This document shows positions 36,045-46,824 of a stretch of 64,000 nt of DNA, piece by piece (the stretch's first letter is position 1; the number at the start of each line of letters is the position of its first letter). The position numbers were made by a program, and so were the translations under genes. The stretch lies in contig OY992539.1 of assembly GCA_963921195.1 (NCBI GenBank), positions 159,284,622 to 159,348,621 on the forward strand, written 5' to 3'. Source of the DNA: Pegoplata infirma. Its lineage: Eukaryota; Arthropoda; Insecta; Diptera; Anthomyiidae. The notes under the pieces are model-generated. The model was not told the origin of the DNA and did not search any database. It saw nothing but the letters and a program-made list of their open reading frames with translations.

Positions 36045-36311
36045 ATGAAATTGAACAAGTTCATGTTGAACGCGTTTATTTCAAGAGCAACCAAGCGGAC
36101 AAATGCGGAAATGGAAATGATCCAATGTGCCAACGGAACCGATGTTTACGTTGATATCCTTCCCTCCAAATGTTTGATTGTAAAATTCAAATATTACAGG
36201 ACCGAAAATATATCTTGGAACCTCGTAGAAAGGGACATTTGGCTACTTAGGACATTACCAATAACAAATATACAGAAGCGACTGCTGCTCAGCCAATGGA
36301 AACCGCATTAA
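36045..36311 (+). CDS. Unrecognised 88-codon ORF in the unclassified insert
   Basis: A true ATG opens 88 codons with ordinary amino-acid composition (NAEMEMIQCANGTDVYVDI, WNLVERDIWLLR), unlike the low-complexity ORFs of the satellite. I recognise no domain. It could be an exon or gene fragment captured with the insert, a remnant of an element protein, or chance. A TATATAA-like run and GAGTGAGT follow at about 36328-36345, but no promoter or splice site can be claimed. Confidence 0.25.
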   Translation: MKLNKFMLNAFISRATKRTNAEMEMIQCANGTDVYVDILPSKCLIVKFKYYRTENISWNLVERDIWLLRTLPITNIQKRLLLSQWKPH

Positions 36312-36794
36312 ACACCATCTTAAGTCTATATAAGAGTGAGTTAGGTTTTAAGGGAAATACTGTCTGTGGTTTTTTTTTTACCTTTTTACCGGCTAATTTA
36401 AACAACAAGGCAAAAAAATTTAAATTAAAATTTGGAGAACACCACAAAATTTCTAGAAAAAACAATAACAATTTAGAAAAAGCCAATTAAAATCCAGAAA
36501 ACTTCAAAAGAAGTTATGTAAAGACTAATTAAGCTCAAAAATCACGACCAAGTGTCAGCAAGATCCAGTTTTCTGAATATCAATTTGGTTTTCTAAACTT
36601 TTTTTGCCTTGTCCCAATTTTAATCTGAATTCCTGAATTTGAATTTCTGTTAGAGTTTTATTAGAAAAAGTAGATTAATGTTAATCTTTTTTAAGCTAAA
36701 TGTGCAAGTTCTTTCTAAATTTTCTTTAGCATTTTTTTAATTTCATTAAAAAAATATTTAGACAACTTATCAGTTATTTTAAATCGTATTTACC

Positions 36795-36894
36795 AGTAAC
36801 CTGTTCTGTATCAGGTTATCGGTAACTCATTATTTATTAACAACCGTAACCGGTTTTGTATTAAGCTATCGGTAACTCATTATTTGTTAACAAG
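36795..36894. repeat. Two-copy 50-bp direct repeat
   Basis: Two adjacent 50-bp units share TATCGGTAACTCATTATTT and a following TTAACAA (anchors at 36821 and 36871), with several substitutions between them. They lie near the right end of the unclassified insert. Confidence 0.75.
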
Positions 36895-36973
36895 AAGTAA
36901 TCGAGCAGGTAACGAGCCCTCATTACATAGAATGCAGGCGGTAATGGGGACTTATTACCAAGTTTTTACTGGG

Positions 36974-37014
36974 TTGTAATAACTTGAAATGGCTATATCA
37001 AGGTTACCATTCTA
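36974..37014. repeat. 41-bp satellite remnant between two insertions
   Basis: The satellite segment TTGTAATAACTTGAAATGGC...CCATTCTA separates the unclassified insert from the hAT-like element. Its last 8 bases are the hAT target duplication. Confidence 0.9.
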
Positions 37015-38915
37015 CATGCGCGGGTACAAGGGGGGGGAAAAAGGGGAAATTTCCCCCCCCAGACCAAATTTCGAAATGAAAAAAAAGGAAAAAAAAGAGG
37101 AAAAAAAAGAAAAAAAGAAAAAAAAGAAAGAAAAAGAAGAAAAAAAGAAAGAAATTTTCTAAAAAATTTTCCGAAGGAAAAAAATCTCAAAATCTAAAAA
37201 TTTTTCATTCAAAAAAATCTGAAAATTTTAATTGGGAAAGTTTTAAAATTTTTAAAGGAAAAAGTGAATTAATCTGAAAATTTTCTGTGAAAAGATTTCT
37301 GTCAATCTTATTATGAATTTTGGCACAAAAAAATTACTTTGAATATGTTTTTTTTATAGAAAAATATTACAGGATCTTAATTTGGGTTATATAAACAATT
37401 TTTGTCTTTTACATAGCCATAGGAAAAATATCTTAAAACAGTAACAATGTTGATAGCCCAACGTACATAAGTAAAACAATTTTAAAATATTTTTTTCTAA
37501 AGAATAAACTTTTTCTAAAGAAAAAATTCTCAGAATCTGAGACTTTATTTATGTGAAAAAGGTCTTAAAATTTATTTATTGAAAAAGGTCAATTTTTTCT
37601 ATAGGAAAAAGGTCTCAGAATTTCTGAATTTGAGACTTATTTTAAGGTAAAAGTTCTCAGAATCTGAGTCTTTTTTTATAAAGAAAAAGGTCACAAGGTC
37701 CGAGACATTTTATTGTTGATAAATAGTCTCAGAAGTTGAAACTTACTGAATTGGTAGAAGGTCGCAGAATCTGAGACTTTTTTTATGGGAAAAAGTTCTT
37801 AGAAGCTAAGACTTTTTTTTATAGAAATAAGGTCTCAGAATCTCCAAAAAATGTCTCTGAATCTTAGACTTTTTCTATAGGAAACAGGCCTCAGAATCTA
37901 TGACTTTTTCTATAGCAAAAAGGTCTTAAAATCTGAGACGTTTTCTTTAGGAAAAACATTTCCGAATCTGGAACTTTTTCTTTAGGAAAGGCTCACAGAG
38001 TCTCCGAGTTTTTCTATAGGAAAAGGGTCATTGAATAGGAAACGATTTCAGAATCTGACACATTTTCTGGATGAAAAAGGTCTTACAATCTGTGACTTTT
38101 TATAAAGGATAAATTTCTTAGAATCTGAGACTTTTTCTAAAGAAAAAAGGTCTCAGAATCTGTCACTTCTTCTTTAGGGGAAAAGTGCCAGAATTTGAGA
38201 CTTTTTCTATATAGGAAAAAGCTTTCAGAATCTGAGACTTTTTCTTTAGGAAAAGGTCTGAGAATCTGAGAATCTGAGATAAGGAATAAGATCACAGAAT
38301 CTGAGAATTTTTCTTTAGGAAAAAGGTCTTAGAATCTCAGACTTTTTCTATTGGAAAAATGTCTAAGACTTTTTCTATAAAAAAGGTCTCAGATCTAAAA
38401 TTTTTTTCAGTACGAAACAAATCTAATAATAAGAGACCTCTCTATAGGAAAAACATCTCAATATGCTTTAAAATATGAGACTTTTTTAAATAGTAAAAGG
38501 TCTCAGAATCTGAGAATTTTTCTGTGAAAAAAAATTCTTAGAATCTGAAAATTTTTACATACGAAGAAAGTCTCAGATTCTTATACATTTTTTGTAAAGA
38601 AGAAGTCTTGTATTCTGAGACATTTTTCCTATAAAAAATATTTTTTTCAAGAAAAATGTCTCAACATCTGATATTTTCTATGTAGGAAGAATTTCTTCTG
38701 TTAAAAAATTCTCATATTTAGACTCTTCTTATATATACGATAAATATACAATTTTCTTTTAAAACAAATTAAAAAAATTATGATTTTATAGCTTTCCCAT
38801 CACTTTTTTGAAAAAAATGTACCTTTTTTGCTCGTCAACAAAGGTGAATTTTTGATTTTTTTTCAAAGTAAAAAAAAATTTCCCCCCCCAAACCCAAAAG
38901 CTGTACCCGCCACTG
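37015..38915. mobile_element. 1.9-kb non-autonomous hAT-like element
   Basis: Flanked by an exact 8-bp duplication CCATTCTA (37007-37014, 38916-38923), after which the satellite monomer continues in register. The right end reads CAGTGGCGGGTACAGC on the minus strand. The left end is CATGCGCGGGTACAAG, a diverged inverted match sharing GCGGGTACA. Near the ends are G8-9 / C8 runs. The interior begins with a purine-rich tract (about 37076-37155) and is mostly a palindromic minisatellite. There is no transposase. The 8-bp duplication with a CAGTGGCGG-type end indicates hAT. Confidence 0.83.
37500..38640. repeat. Palindromic minisatellite inside the hAT-like element
   Basis: Some 25 or so diverged units of about 40-50 bp, each centred on the 15-bp near-palindrome TCTCAGAATCTGAGA and separated by spacers such as CTTTTTCTATAGGAAAAAGG. 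Unit length and sequence vary, and some units have lost one arm. No reading frame is kept. Confidence 0.8.
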
Positions 38916-41900
38916 CCATTCTATCGTTTTCTAATGCCTTTGCACGAATTTAAATCTTTTTCAATAAAGTTTAAATAGAATAAAAGAGATTGCTCGATTT
39001 TAAATTTTTAAAAAAATTTATTTTTTCAAAAATGATAAACTTGTAATTTTTCGTAGTCTGGAGACCTTTTACTTTCAACGGCTGTATCTCTGCAACTATT
39101 GCTCCGATTTTGTCAAAATAACAAAAAAATAAAAGATTGAGACTTTATCTTTCCTCTGGAACCAAATGTGAGACAATCGGGCTGGTACTTACAGAGATTT
39201 ATGCATTTATGCAAAGTTTTTTTTCATTTTTATGAGAAACCCATTATTTAAGGTTTTTTGGAGACCCTCATTTTTAAATTGCTATAACTCGGTAAATAAT
39301 GATCCGATTTTGACTCTATAAAAACTAGAATGCATAAGTATATTAGCTTTATCATGACAGAAAAAAATTAAGACTATCGGACTAGTATTAACAGATATTT
39401 ATGCATTCATATCAAAAATATTTTCGGGTTACTTGTAGTAACTTGAATTGGCTACATCAAGGTTACCATTATTTCGATTTCAAATGCCTTTGCACGAATT
39501 TAAATCTTTTTCAATAAAGTTTAATTAGAATAAAAGAGATTGCTCGATTTTAAATTTTTAAAAAAAAATATTTTTTCAAAAATGATAAACTTGTAATTTT
39601 TCGTAGTCTGGAGACCTTTTACTTTCAACGGCTGTATCTCTGCAACTATTGCTCCGATTTTGTCAAAATAACAAAAAATAAAAGATTGAGACTTTATCTT
39701 TCCTCTGGAACCAAATGTGAGACAATCGGGCTGGTACTTACAGAGATATATGCATTTATGCAAAGTTTTTTTTTCATTTTTATGAGAAACCCATTATTTA
39801 AGGTTTTTTGGAGACCCTCATTTTTAAATTGCTATAACTCGGTAAATAATGATCCGATTTTGACTCTATAAAAACTAGAAGGCATAAGTATATTAGCTTT
39901 ATCATAACAGAAAAAAATTAAGACTATCGGACTAGTATTAACAGATATTTATGCATTCATATCAAAAATATTTTCGGGTTACTTGTAATAACTTGAAATG
40001 GCTATATCAAGGTTACCATTATTTCGATTTCAAATGCCTTTGCACGAATTTAAATCTTTTTCAATAAAGTTTAAATAGAATAAAAGAGATTGCTCGATTT
40101 TAAATTTTTAAAAAAAAAAATATTTTTTCAAAAATGATAAACTTGTAATTTTTCGTAGTCTGGAGACCTTTTACTTTCAACGGCTGCAACTATTGCTCCG
40201 ATTTTGTCAAAATAACAAAAAAATAAAAGATTGAGACTTTATCATTCCTCTGGAACCAAATGTGAGGCAATCGGGCTGGTACTTACAGAGATATATGCAT
40301 TTATGCAAAGTTTTTTTTTTCATTTTTATGAGAAACCCATTATTTAAGGTTTCTTGGAGACCCTCATTTTTAAATTGCTATAACTCGGTAAATAATGATC
40401 CGATTTTGACTCTATAAAAACTAGAATGCATAAGTATATTAGCTTTATAAATAAATAATGATCCGATTTTGACTCTATAAAAACTAGAATGCATAAGTAT
40501 ATTAGCTTTATCATGACAGAAAAAAATTAAGACTATCGGACTAGTATTAACAGATATTTATGCATTCATATCAAAAATATTTTCGGGTTACTTGTAATAA
40601 CTTGAAATGGCTATATCAAGGTTACCATTATATCGATTTCAAATGCCTTTGCACGAATTTAAATCTTTTTCAATAAAGTTTAATTCGAATAAAAGAGATT
40701 TTAAATTTTAAAAAAAAAATTATTTTTTCAAAAATGATAAACTTGTAATTTTTCGTAGTCTGGAGACCTTTTAATTTCAACGGCTGTATCTCTGCAACTA
40801 TTGCTCCGATTTTGTCAAAATAACAAAAAAATAAAAGATTGAGACTTTATCTTTCGTCTGGAACCAAATGTGAGACAATCGGGCTGGTACTTACAGAGAT
40901 ATATGCATTTATGCAAAGTTTTTTTTTCATTTTTATGACAAACCCATTATTTAAGGTTTTTTGGAGACCCTCATTTTTAAATTGCTATAACTCGGTAAAT
41001 AATAATGCGATTTTGACTCTATAAAAACTAGAATGCATAAGTATATTAGCTTTATCATGACAGAAAAAATTTAAGACTATCAGACTAGTATTAACAGATA
41101 TTTATTCATTCATATCAAAAATATTTTCGGGTTACTTGTAATAACTTGAAATGGCTATATCAAGGTTACCATTCTATCGTTTTCTAATGCCTTTGCTCGA
41201 ATTTAAATCTTTTTCAATAAAGTTTAAATAGAATAAAAGAGATTGCTCGATTTTAAATTTTTAAAAAAAATTATTATTTCAAAAATGATAAACTTGTAAT
41301 TTTTCGTAGTCTGGAGACCTTTTACTTTCAACGGCTGTATCTCTGCAACTACTGCTCCGATTTTGTCAAAATAACAAAAAAATAAAAGATTGAGACTTTT
41401 CTTTCCTCTGGAACCAAATGTGAGACAATCGGGCAGGTACTTACAGAGATATATGCATTTATGCAAAGTTTTTTTTTTATTTTTATGAGAAACCCATTAT
41501 TTAAGGTTTTTTGGAGACCCTCATTTTTAAATTGCTATAACTCGGTAAATAATGATCCGATTTTGACTCTATAAAAACTAGAATGCATAAGTATATTAGC
41601 TTTATCATGACAGAAAAAATTAAAGACTATCAGACTAGTATTAACAGATATTTATGCATTCATATCAAAAATATTTTCGGGTTACTTGTAATAACTTGAA
41701 ATGGCTATATCAAGGTTACCATTATTTCGATTTCAAATGCCTTTGCACGAATTTAAATCTTTTTCAATAAAGTTTAAATAGAATAAAAGAGATTGCTCGA
41801 TTTTAAATTTTTAAAAAAATTTATTTTTTCAAAAATGATAAACTTGTAATTTTTCGTAGTCTGGAGACCTTTTACTTTCAACGGCTGTATCTCTGCAACT

Positions 41901-44900
41901 ATTGCTCCGATTTTGTCAAAATAGCAAAAAAATAAAAGATTGAGACTTTATCTTTCCTCTGGAACCAAATGTGAGACAATCGGGCTGGTACTTACAGAGA
42001 TATATGCATTTATGCAAAGTTTTTTTTCATTTTTATGAGAGACCCATTATTTAAGGTTTTTTGGAGACCCTCATTTTTAAATTGCTATAACTCGTTAAAT
42101 AATGATCCGATTTTGACTCTATAAAAACTAGAATGCATAAGTATATTAGCTTTATCATGACAGAAAAAAATTAAGACTATCGGACTAGTATTAACAGATA
42201 TTTATGCATTCATATCAAAAATATTTTCGGGTTACTTGTAATAACTTGAAATGGCTATATCAAGGTTACCATTATTTCGATTTCAAATGCCTTTGCACGA
42301 ATTTAAATCTTTTTCAATACAGTTTAAATAGAATAAAAGAGATTGCTAGATTTTAAATTTTTAAAAAAATTTATTTTTTCAAAAATGATAAACTTGTAAT
42401 TTTTCGTAGTCTGGAGACCTTTTACTTTCAACGGCTGTATCTCTGCAACTATTGCTCCGATTTTGTCAAAAAAAAAAATTTAAGACTATCAGACTAGTAT
42501 TAACAGATATTTATTCATTCATATCAAAAATATTTTCGGGTTACTTGTAATAACTTGAAATGGCTATATCAAGGTTACCATTCTATCGTTTTCTAATGCC
42601 TTTGCTCGAATTTAAATCTTTTTCAATAAAGTTTAAATAGAATAAAAGAGATTGCTCGATTTTAAATTTTTAAAAAAATTTATTATTTCAAAAATGATAA
42701 ACTTGTAATTTTTCGTAGTCTGGAGACCTTTTACTTTCAACGGCTGTATCTCTGCAACTACTGCTCCGATTTTGTCAAAATAACAAAAAAATAAAAGATT
42801 GAGACTTTATCTTTCCTCTGGAACCAAATGTGAGACAATCGGGCTGGTACTTACAGAGATATATGCATTTATGCAAAGTTTTTTTTTTTATTTTTATGAG
42901 AAACCCATTATTTAAGGTTTTTTGGAGACCCTCATTTTTAAATTGCTATAACTCGGTAAATAATGATCCGATTTTGACTCTATAAAAACTAGAATGCATA
43001 AGTATATTAGCTTTATCATGACAGAAAAAATTAAAGACTATCAGACTAGTATTAACAGATATTTATGCATTCATATCAAAAATATTTTCGGGTTACTTGT
43101 AATAACTTGAAATGGCTATATCAAGGTTACCATTATTTCGATTTCAAATGCCTTTGCACGAATTTAAATCTTTTTCAATAAAGTTTAAATAGAATAAAAG
43201 AGATTGCTCGATTTTAAATTTTTAAAAAAATTTATTTTTTCAAAAATGATAAACTTGTAATTTTTCGTAGTCTGGAGACCTTTTACTTTCAACGGCTGTA
43301 TCTCTGCAACTATTGCTCCGATTTTGTCAAAATAACAAAAAAATAAAAGATTGAGACTTTATCTTTCCTCTGGAACCAAATGTGAGACAATCGGGCTGGT
43401 ACTTACAGAGATATATGCATTTATGCAAAGTTTTTTTTCATTTTTATGAGAGACCCATTATTTAAGGTTTTTTGGAGACCCTCATTTTTAAATTGCTATA
43501 ACTCGATAAATAATGATCCGATTTTGACTCTATAAAAACTAGAATGCATAAGTATATTAGCTTTATCATGACAGAAAAAAATTAAGACTATCGGACTAGT
43601 ATTAACAGATATTTATGCATTCATATCAAAAATATTTTCGGGTTACTTGTAATAACTTGAAATGGCTATATCAAGGTTACCATTATTTCGATTTCAAATG
43701 CCTTTGCACGAATTTAAATCTTTTTCAATAAAGTTTAAATAGAATAAAAGAGATTGCTCGATTTTAAATTTTTAAAAAAAATTATTTTTTCAAAAATGAT
43801 AAACTTGTAATTTTTCGTAGTCTGGAGACCTTTTACTTTCAACGTCTGTATATCTGCAACTATTGCTCCGATTTTGTCAAAATAACAAAAAAATAAAAGA
43901 TTGAGACTTTATCTTTCCTCTGGAACCAAATGTGAGGCAATCGGGCTGGTACTTACAGAGATATATGCATTTATGCAAAGTTTAAGGTTTCTTGGAGACC
44001 CTCATTTTTAAATTGCTATAACTCGGTAAATAATGATCCGATTTTGACTCTATAAAAACTAGAATGCATAAGTATATTAGCTTTATCATGACAGAAAAAA
44101 ATTAAGACTATCGGACTAGTATTAACAGATATTTATGCATTCATATCAAAAATATTTTCGGGTTACTTGTAATAACTTGAAATGGCTATATCAAGGTTAC
44201 CATTATATCGATTTCAAATGCCTTTGCACGAATTTAAATCTTTTTCAATAAAGTTTAATTAGAATAAAAGAGATTGCTCGATTTTAAATTTTTAAAAAAA
44301 TTTATTTTTTCAAAAATGATAAACTTGTAATTTTTCGTAGTCTGGAGACCTTTTACTTTCAGCGGCTGTATCTCTGCAACTATTGCTTCGATTTTGTCAC
44401 AATAACAAAAAAATAAAAGATTGAGACTTTATCTTTCCTCTGGAACCAAATGTGAGACAATCGGGCTGGTACTTATAGAGATATATGCATTTATGCAAAG
44501 TTTTTTTTTTTTCATTTTTATGAGAAACCCATTATTTAAGGTTTTTTGGAGACCCTCATTTTTAAATTGCTATAACTCGGTAAATAATGATCCGATTTTG
44601 ACTCTATAAAAACTAGAATGCATAAATATATTTGCTTTATCATGACAGAAAAAAATTAAGACTATCGGTCTAGTATTAACAGATATTTATGCATTCATAT
44701 CAAAAATATTTTCGGGTTACTTGTAATAACTTTAAATGGCTATATCAAGGTTACCATTATTTCGATTTCAAATGCCTTTGCACGAATTTAAATCTTTTTC
44801 AATAAAGTTTAAATAGAATAAAAGAGATTGCTCGATTTTAAATTTTTAAAAAAATTTATTTTTTCAAAAATGATAAACTTGTAATTTTTCGTAGTCTGGA

Positions 44901-45780
44901 GACCTTTTACTTTCAACGGATGTATCTCTGCAACTATTGCTCCGATTTTGTCAAAATAACAAAAAAATAAAAGATTGAGACTTTATCTTTCCTCTGGAAC
45001 CAAATGTGAGACAATCGGGCTGGTACTTACAGAGAAATATGCATTTATGCAAAGTTTTTTTTTCATTTTTATGAGAAACCCATTATTTAAGGTTTTTTGG
45101 AGACCCTCATTTTTAAATTGCTATAACTCGGTAAATAATGATCCGATTTTGACTCTATAAAAACTAGAATGCATATTTATATTAGCTTTATCATGACAGA
45201 AAAAATTTAAGACTATCAGACTAGTATTAACAGATATTTATGCATTCATATCAAAAATATTTTCGGGTTACTTGTAATAACTTGAAATGGCTATATCAAG
45301 GTTACCCTTATATCGATTTCAAATGCCTTTTCAATAAAGTTTAAATAGAATAAAAGAGATTGCTCGATTTTAAATTTTTAAAAAAATTTATTTTTTCAAA
45401 AATGATAAACTTGTAATTTTTCGTAGTCTGGAGACCTTTTACTTTCAACGGCTGTATCTCTGCAACTATTGCTCCGATTTTGTCAAAATAACAAAAAAAT
45501 AAAAGATTGGGACTTTATCTTTCCTCTGGAACCAAATGTGAGACAATCGGGCTGGTACTTACAGAGATATATGCATTTATGCAAAGTTTTTTTTTTTTCA
45601 TTTTTATGAGAAACCCATTATTTAAGGTTTTTTGGAGACCCTCATTTTTAAATTGCTATAACTCGGTAAATAATGATGCGATTTTGACTCTATAAAAACT
45701 AGAATGCATAAGTATATTAGCTTTATCATGACAGAAAAAATTTAAGACTATCAGACTAGTATTAATAGATATTTATGCAT
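38916..45780. repeat. Satellite array block 5
   Basis: About 12.4 monomer equivalents of the 552-bp satellite between the hAT-like and Gypsy insertions. Many monomers carry the local variant CATTATTTCGATTTC. Broken monomers occur near 40449, 42470, 43983 and 45330. The block ends in ATTTATGCAT, whose last four bases are the Gypsy target duplication. No gene is present. Confidence 0.96.
41066..43883. repeat. Out-of-register ~1.41-kb tandem duplication in satellite
   Basis: Private variants TTATTCATTC (41102 / 42511), GCCTTTGCTCGAATT, AACTACTGCTCCG (41349 / 42758), ATTATTTCAAAAATG, GAAAAAATTAAAGAC and ATGAGAGACCC recur about 1,409-1,411 bp apart. The second unit begins at a broken monomer near 42470 where TTGTCAAAA joins AAAAAATTTAAGAC. 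The unit is about 2.55 monomers, which explains the break. Confidence 0.85.
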
Positions 45781-46366
45781 TGTTGCAGCCTGAATTTATA
45801 TTATTTTTATATTAAACCTTTTATTATTATATATAATTATTATTAGCATCAACTTTAATTTTTGTTTGTATAACGTAATTATTTTGTTTGTAATTATTGA
45901 TTTGTTTAATTTTGTGTTTTACTTAATAAGGGACACCCTAACCTTTTTCCACAAAAGTAATTGATAATCACCTTTTTTTCATTTACATTATCACTAGAAG
46001 AGATCTTGATTTAAATAACTCTCACTCTCATTCAAGTTATCAGTGTGTTGTTATTGTTTTTTTATATTCTTTATTTTCTATACTATTTTCTTGATTTTAC
46101 TAAAGGTTAGGTAGTTAGTAGCATTATTAATTTTTGTTATTCTTGATGCAATTTTCATTAAATAAAGACCTCTAAAATTTAAAAGCGCATTCGTCTTAAT
46201 TTATAAAAAAATAAACAAATAACTGCTAAGAAGCAAGAAGACCATTTATTGGACTATTGCGACTAGCAATTTATGAGGACAAGTACTGGCGTTAATTCAG
46301 CCTTACTTGACCCATAAAAATAATTAAAACTAAAAAATAATTAATAAAGGCAAAGCCTTTATTACA
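45781..46366 (+). repeat. 5' LTR of Gypsy element
   Basis: 586 bp, starting TGTTGCAGCC and ending GCCTTTATTACA. AATAAA occurs at 46161-46166 and again at 46343-46348. The second lies in a perfect hairpin with 9-bp arms (46343-46351 and 46355-46363) and an AAA loop, immediately before the terminal ACA. In this family the LTR supplies promoter and polyadenylation signals; no clear TATA box can be assigned in such AT-rich sequence. Confidence 0.95.
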
Positions 46367-46368
46367 AT

Positions 46369-46381
46369 TGGCGCCCAACGT
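46369..46381 (+). promoter_or_regulatory. Primer binding site (tRNA-Lys type)
   Basis: TGGCGCCCAACGT starts 2 nt after the 5' LTR. It is complementary to the 3' end of animal tRNA-Lys(CUU), including its CCA. The tRNA would prime minus-strand DNA synthesis. The match beyond 13 nt ends (AAAA follows). Confidence 0.7.
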
Positions 46382-46824
46382 AAAATTTTTTCCAATAATT
46401 TCTTGGAAAAAAAAAAATAAATTTTTGCAAATTAAAATTTTTTGCAAAAATTATAATCTTCAATCATTCATTGGGAAAAAAAAACATCATCATACGATCA
46501 ACAGTCGGCTGTATTAGTTGTTGTTGTTCATCATCAATTTTTGGTAATTTTGGTTCAACAAAAATCATCACTGCAGTGTTGTTGGTAATATTAACGGTGT
46601 TATTTTTTTTTTCGTCACACGTTTGTTGTTGTTTTTATTAAATTCTTTTTCTGCTGGTTGTTTAACAATTTGTTGTTGCTAATTCAACTTTAACTCCAGT
46701 TTAAGTATATGCGTTGTTGTTCATAACAGCTACAAAAACAAAACAAAATTTTACAGTACTCTTTAATTTGGTATTAAGAGACCTTTTTTTTCAACAAATA
46801 GGGGTTTCAGTCAAAGTAACGAAA

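Larger units (their letters stand above)
35935..36973. other. Unclassified 1-kb insert (possible transposon fragment)
   Basis: Non-satellite DNA between AAAATAACAA and TTGTAATAACTTG. The two flanks are not in monomer register: about 310 bp of a monomer is missing, so insertion was accompanied or followed by deletion, and no target duplication can be found. The left end is AGCTACCAGTTGCTC and the right end reads CCCAGTAAAAACTTGG on the other strand; the resemblance is weak. It holds a possible 88-codon ORF and a 50-bp direct repeat. I do not recognise the family. Confidence 0.5.

Noticed and set aside
36993..37190. Phe-rich minus-strand ORF of 65 codons
   Set aside because: It is the complement of a purine-rich tract in the hAT-like element, low complexity, and crosses the insertion border.
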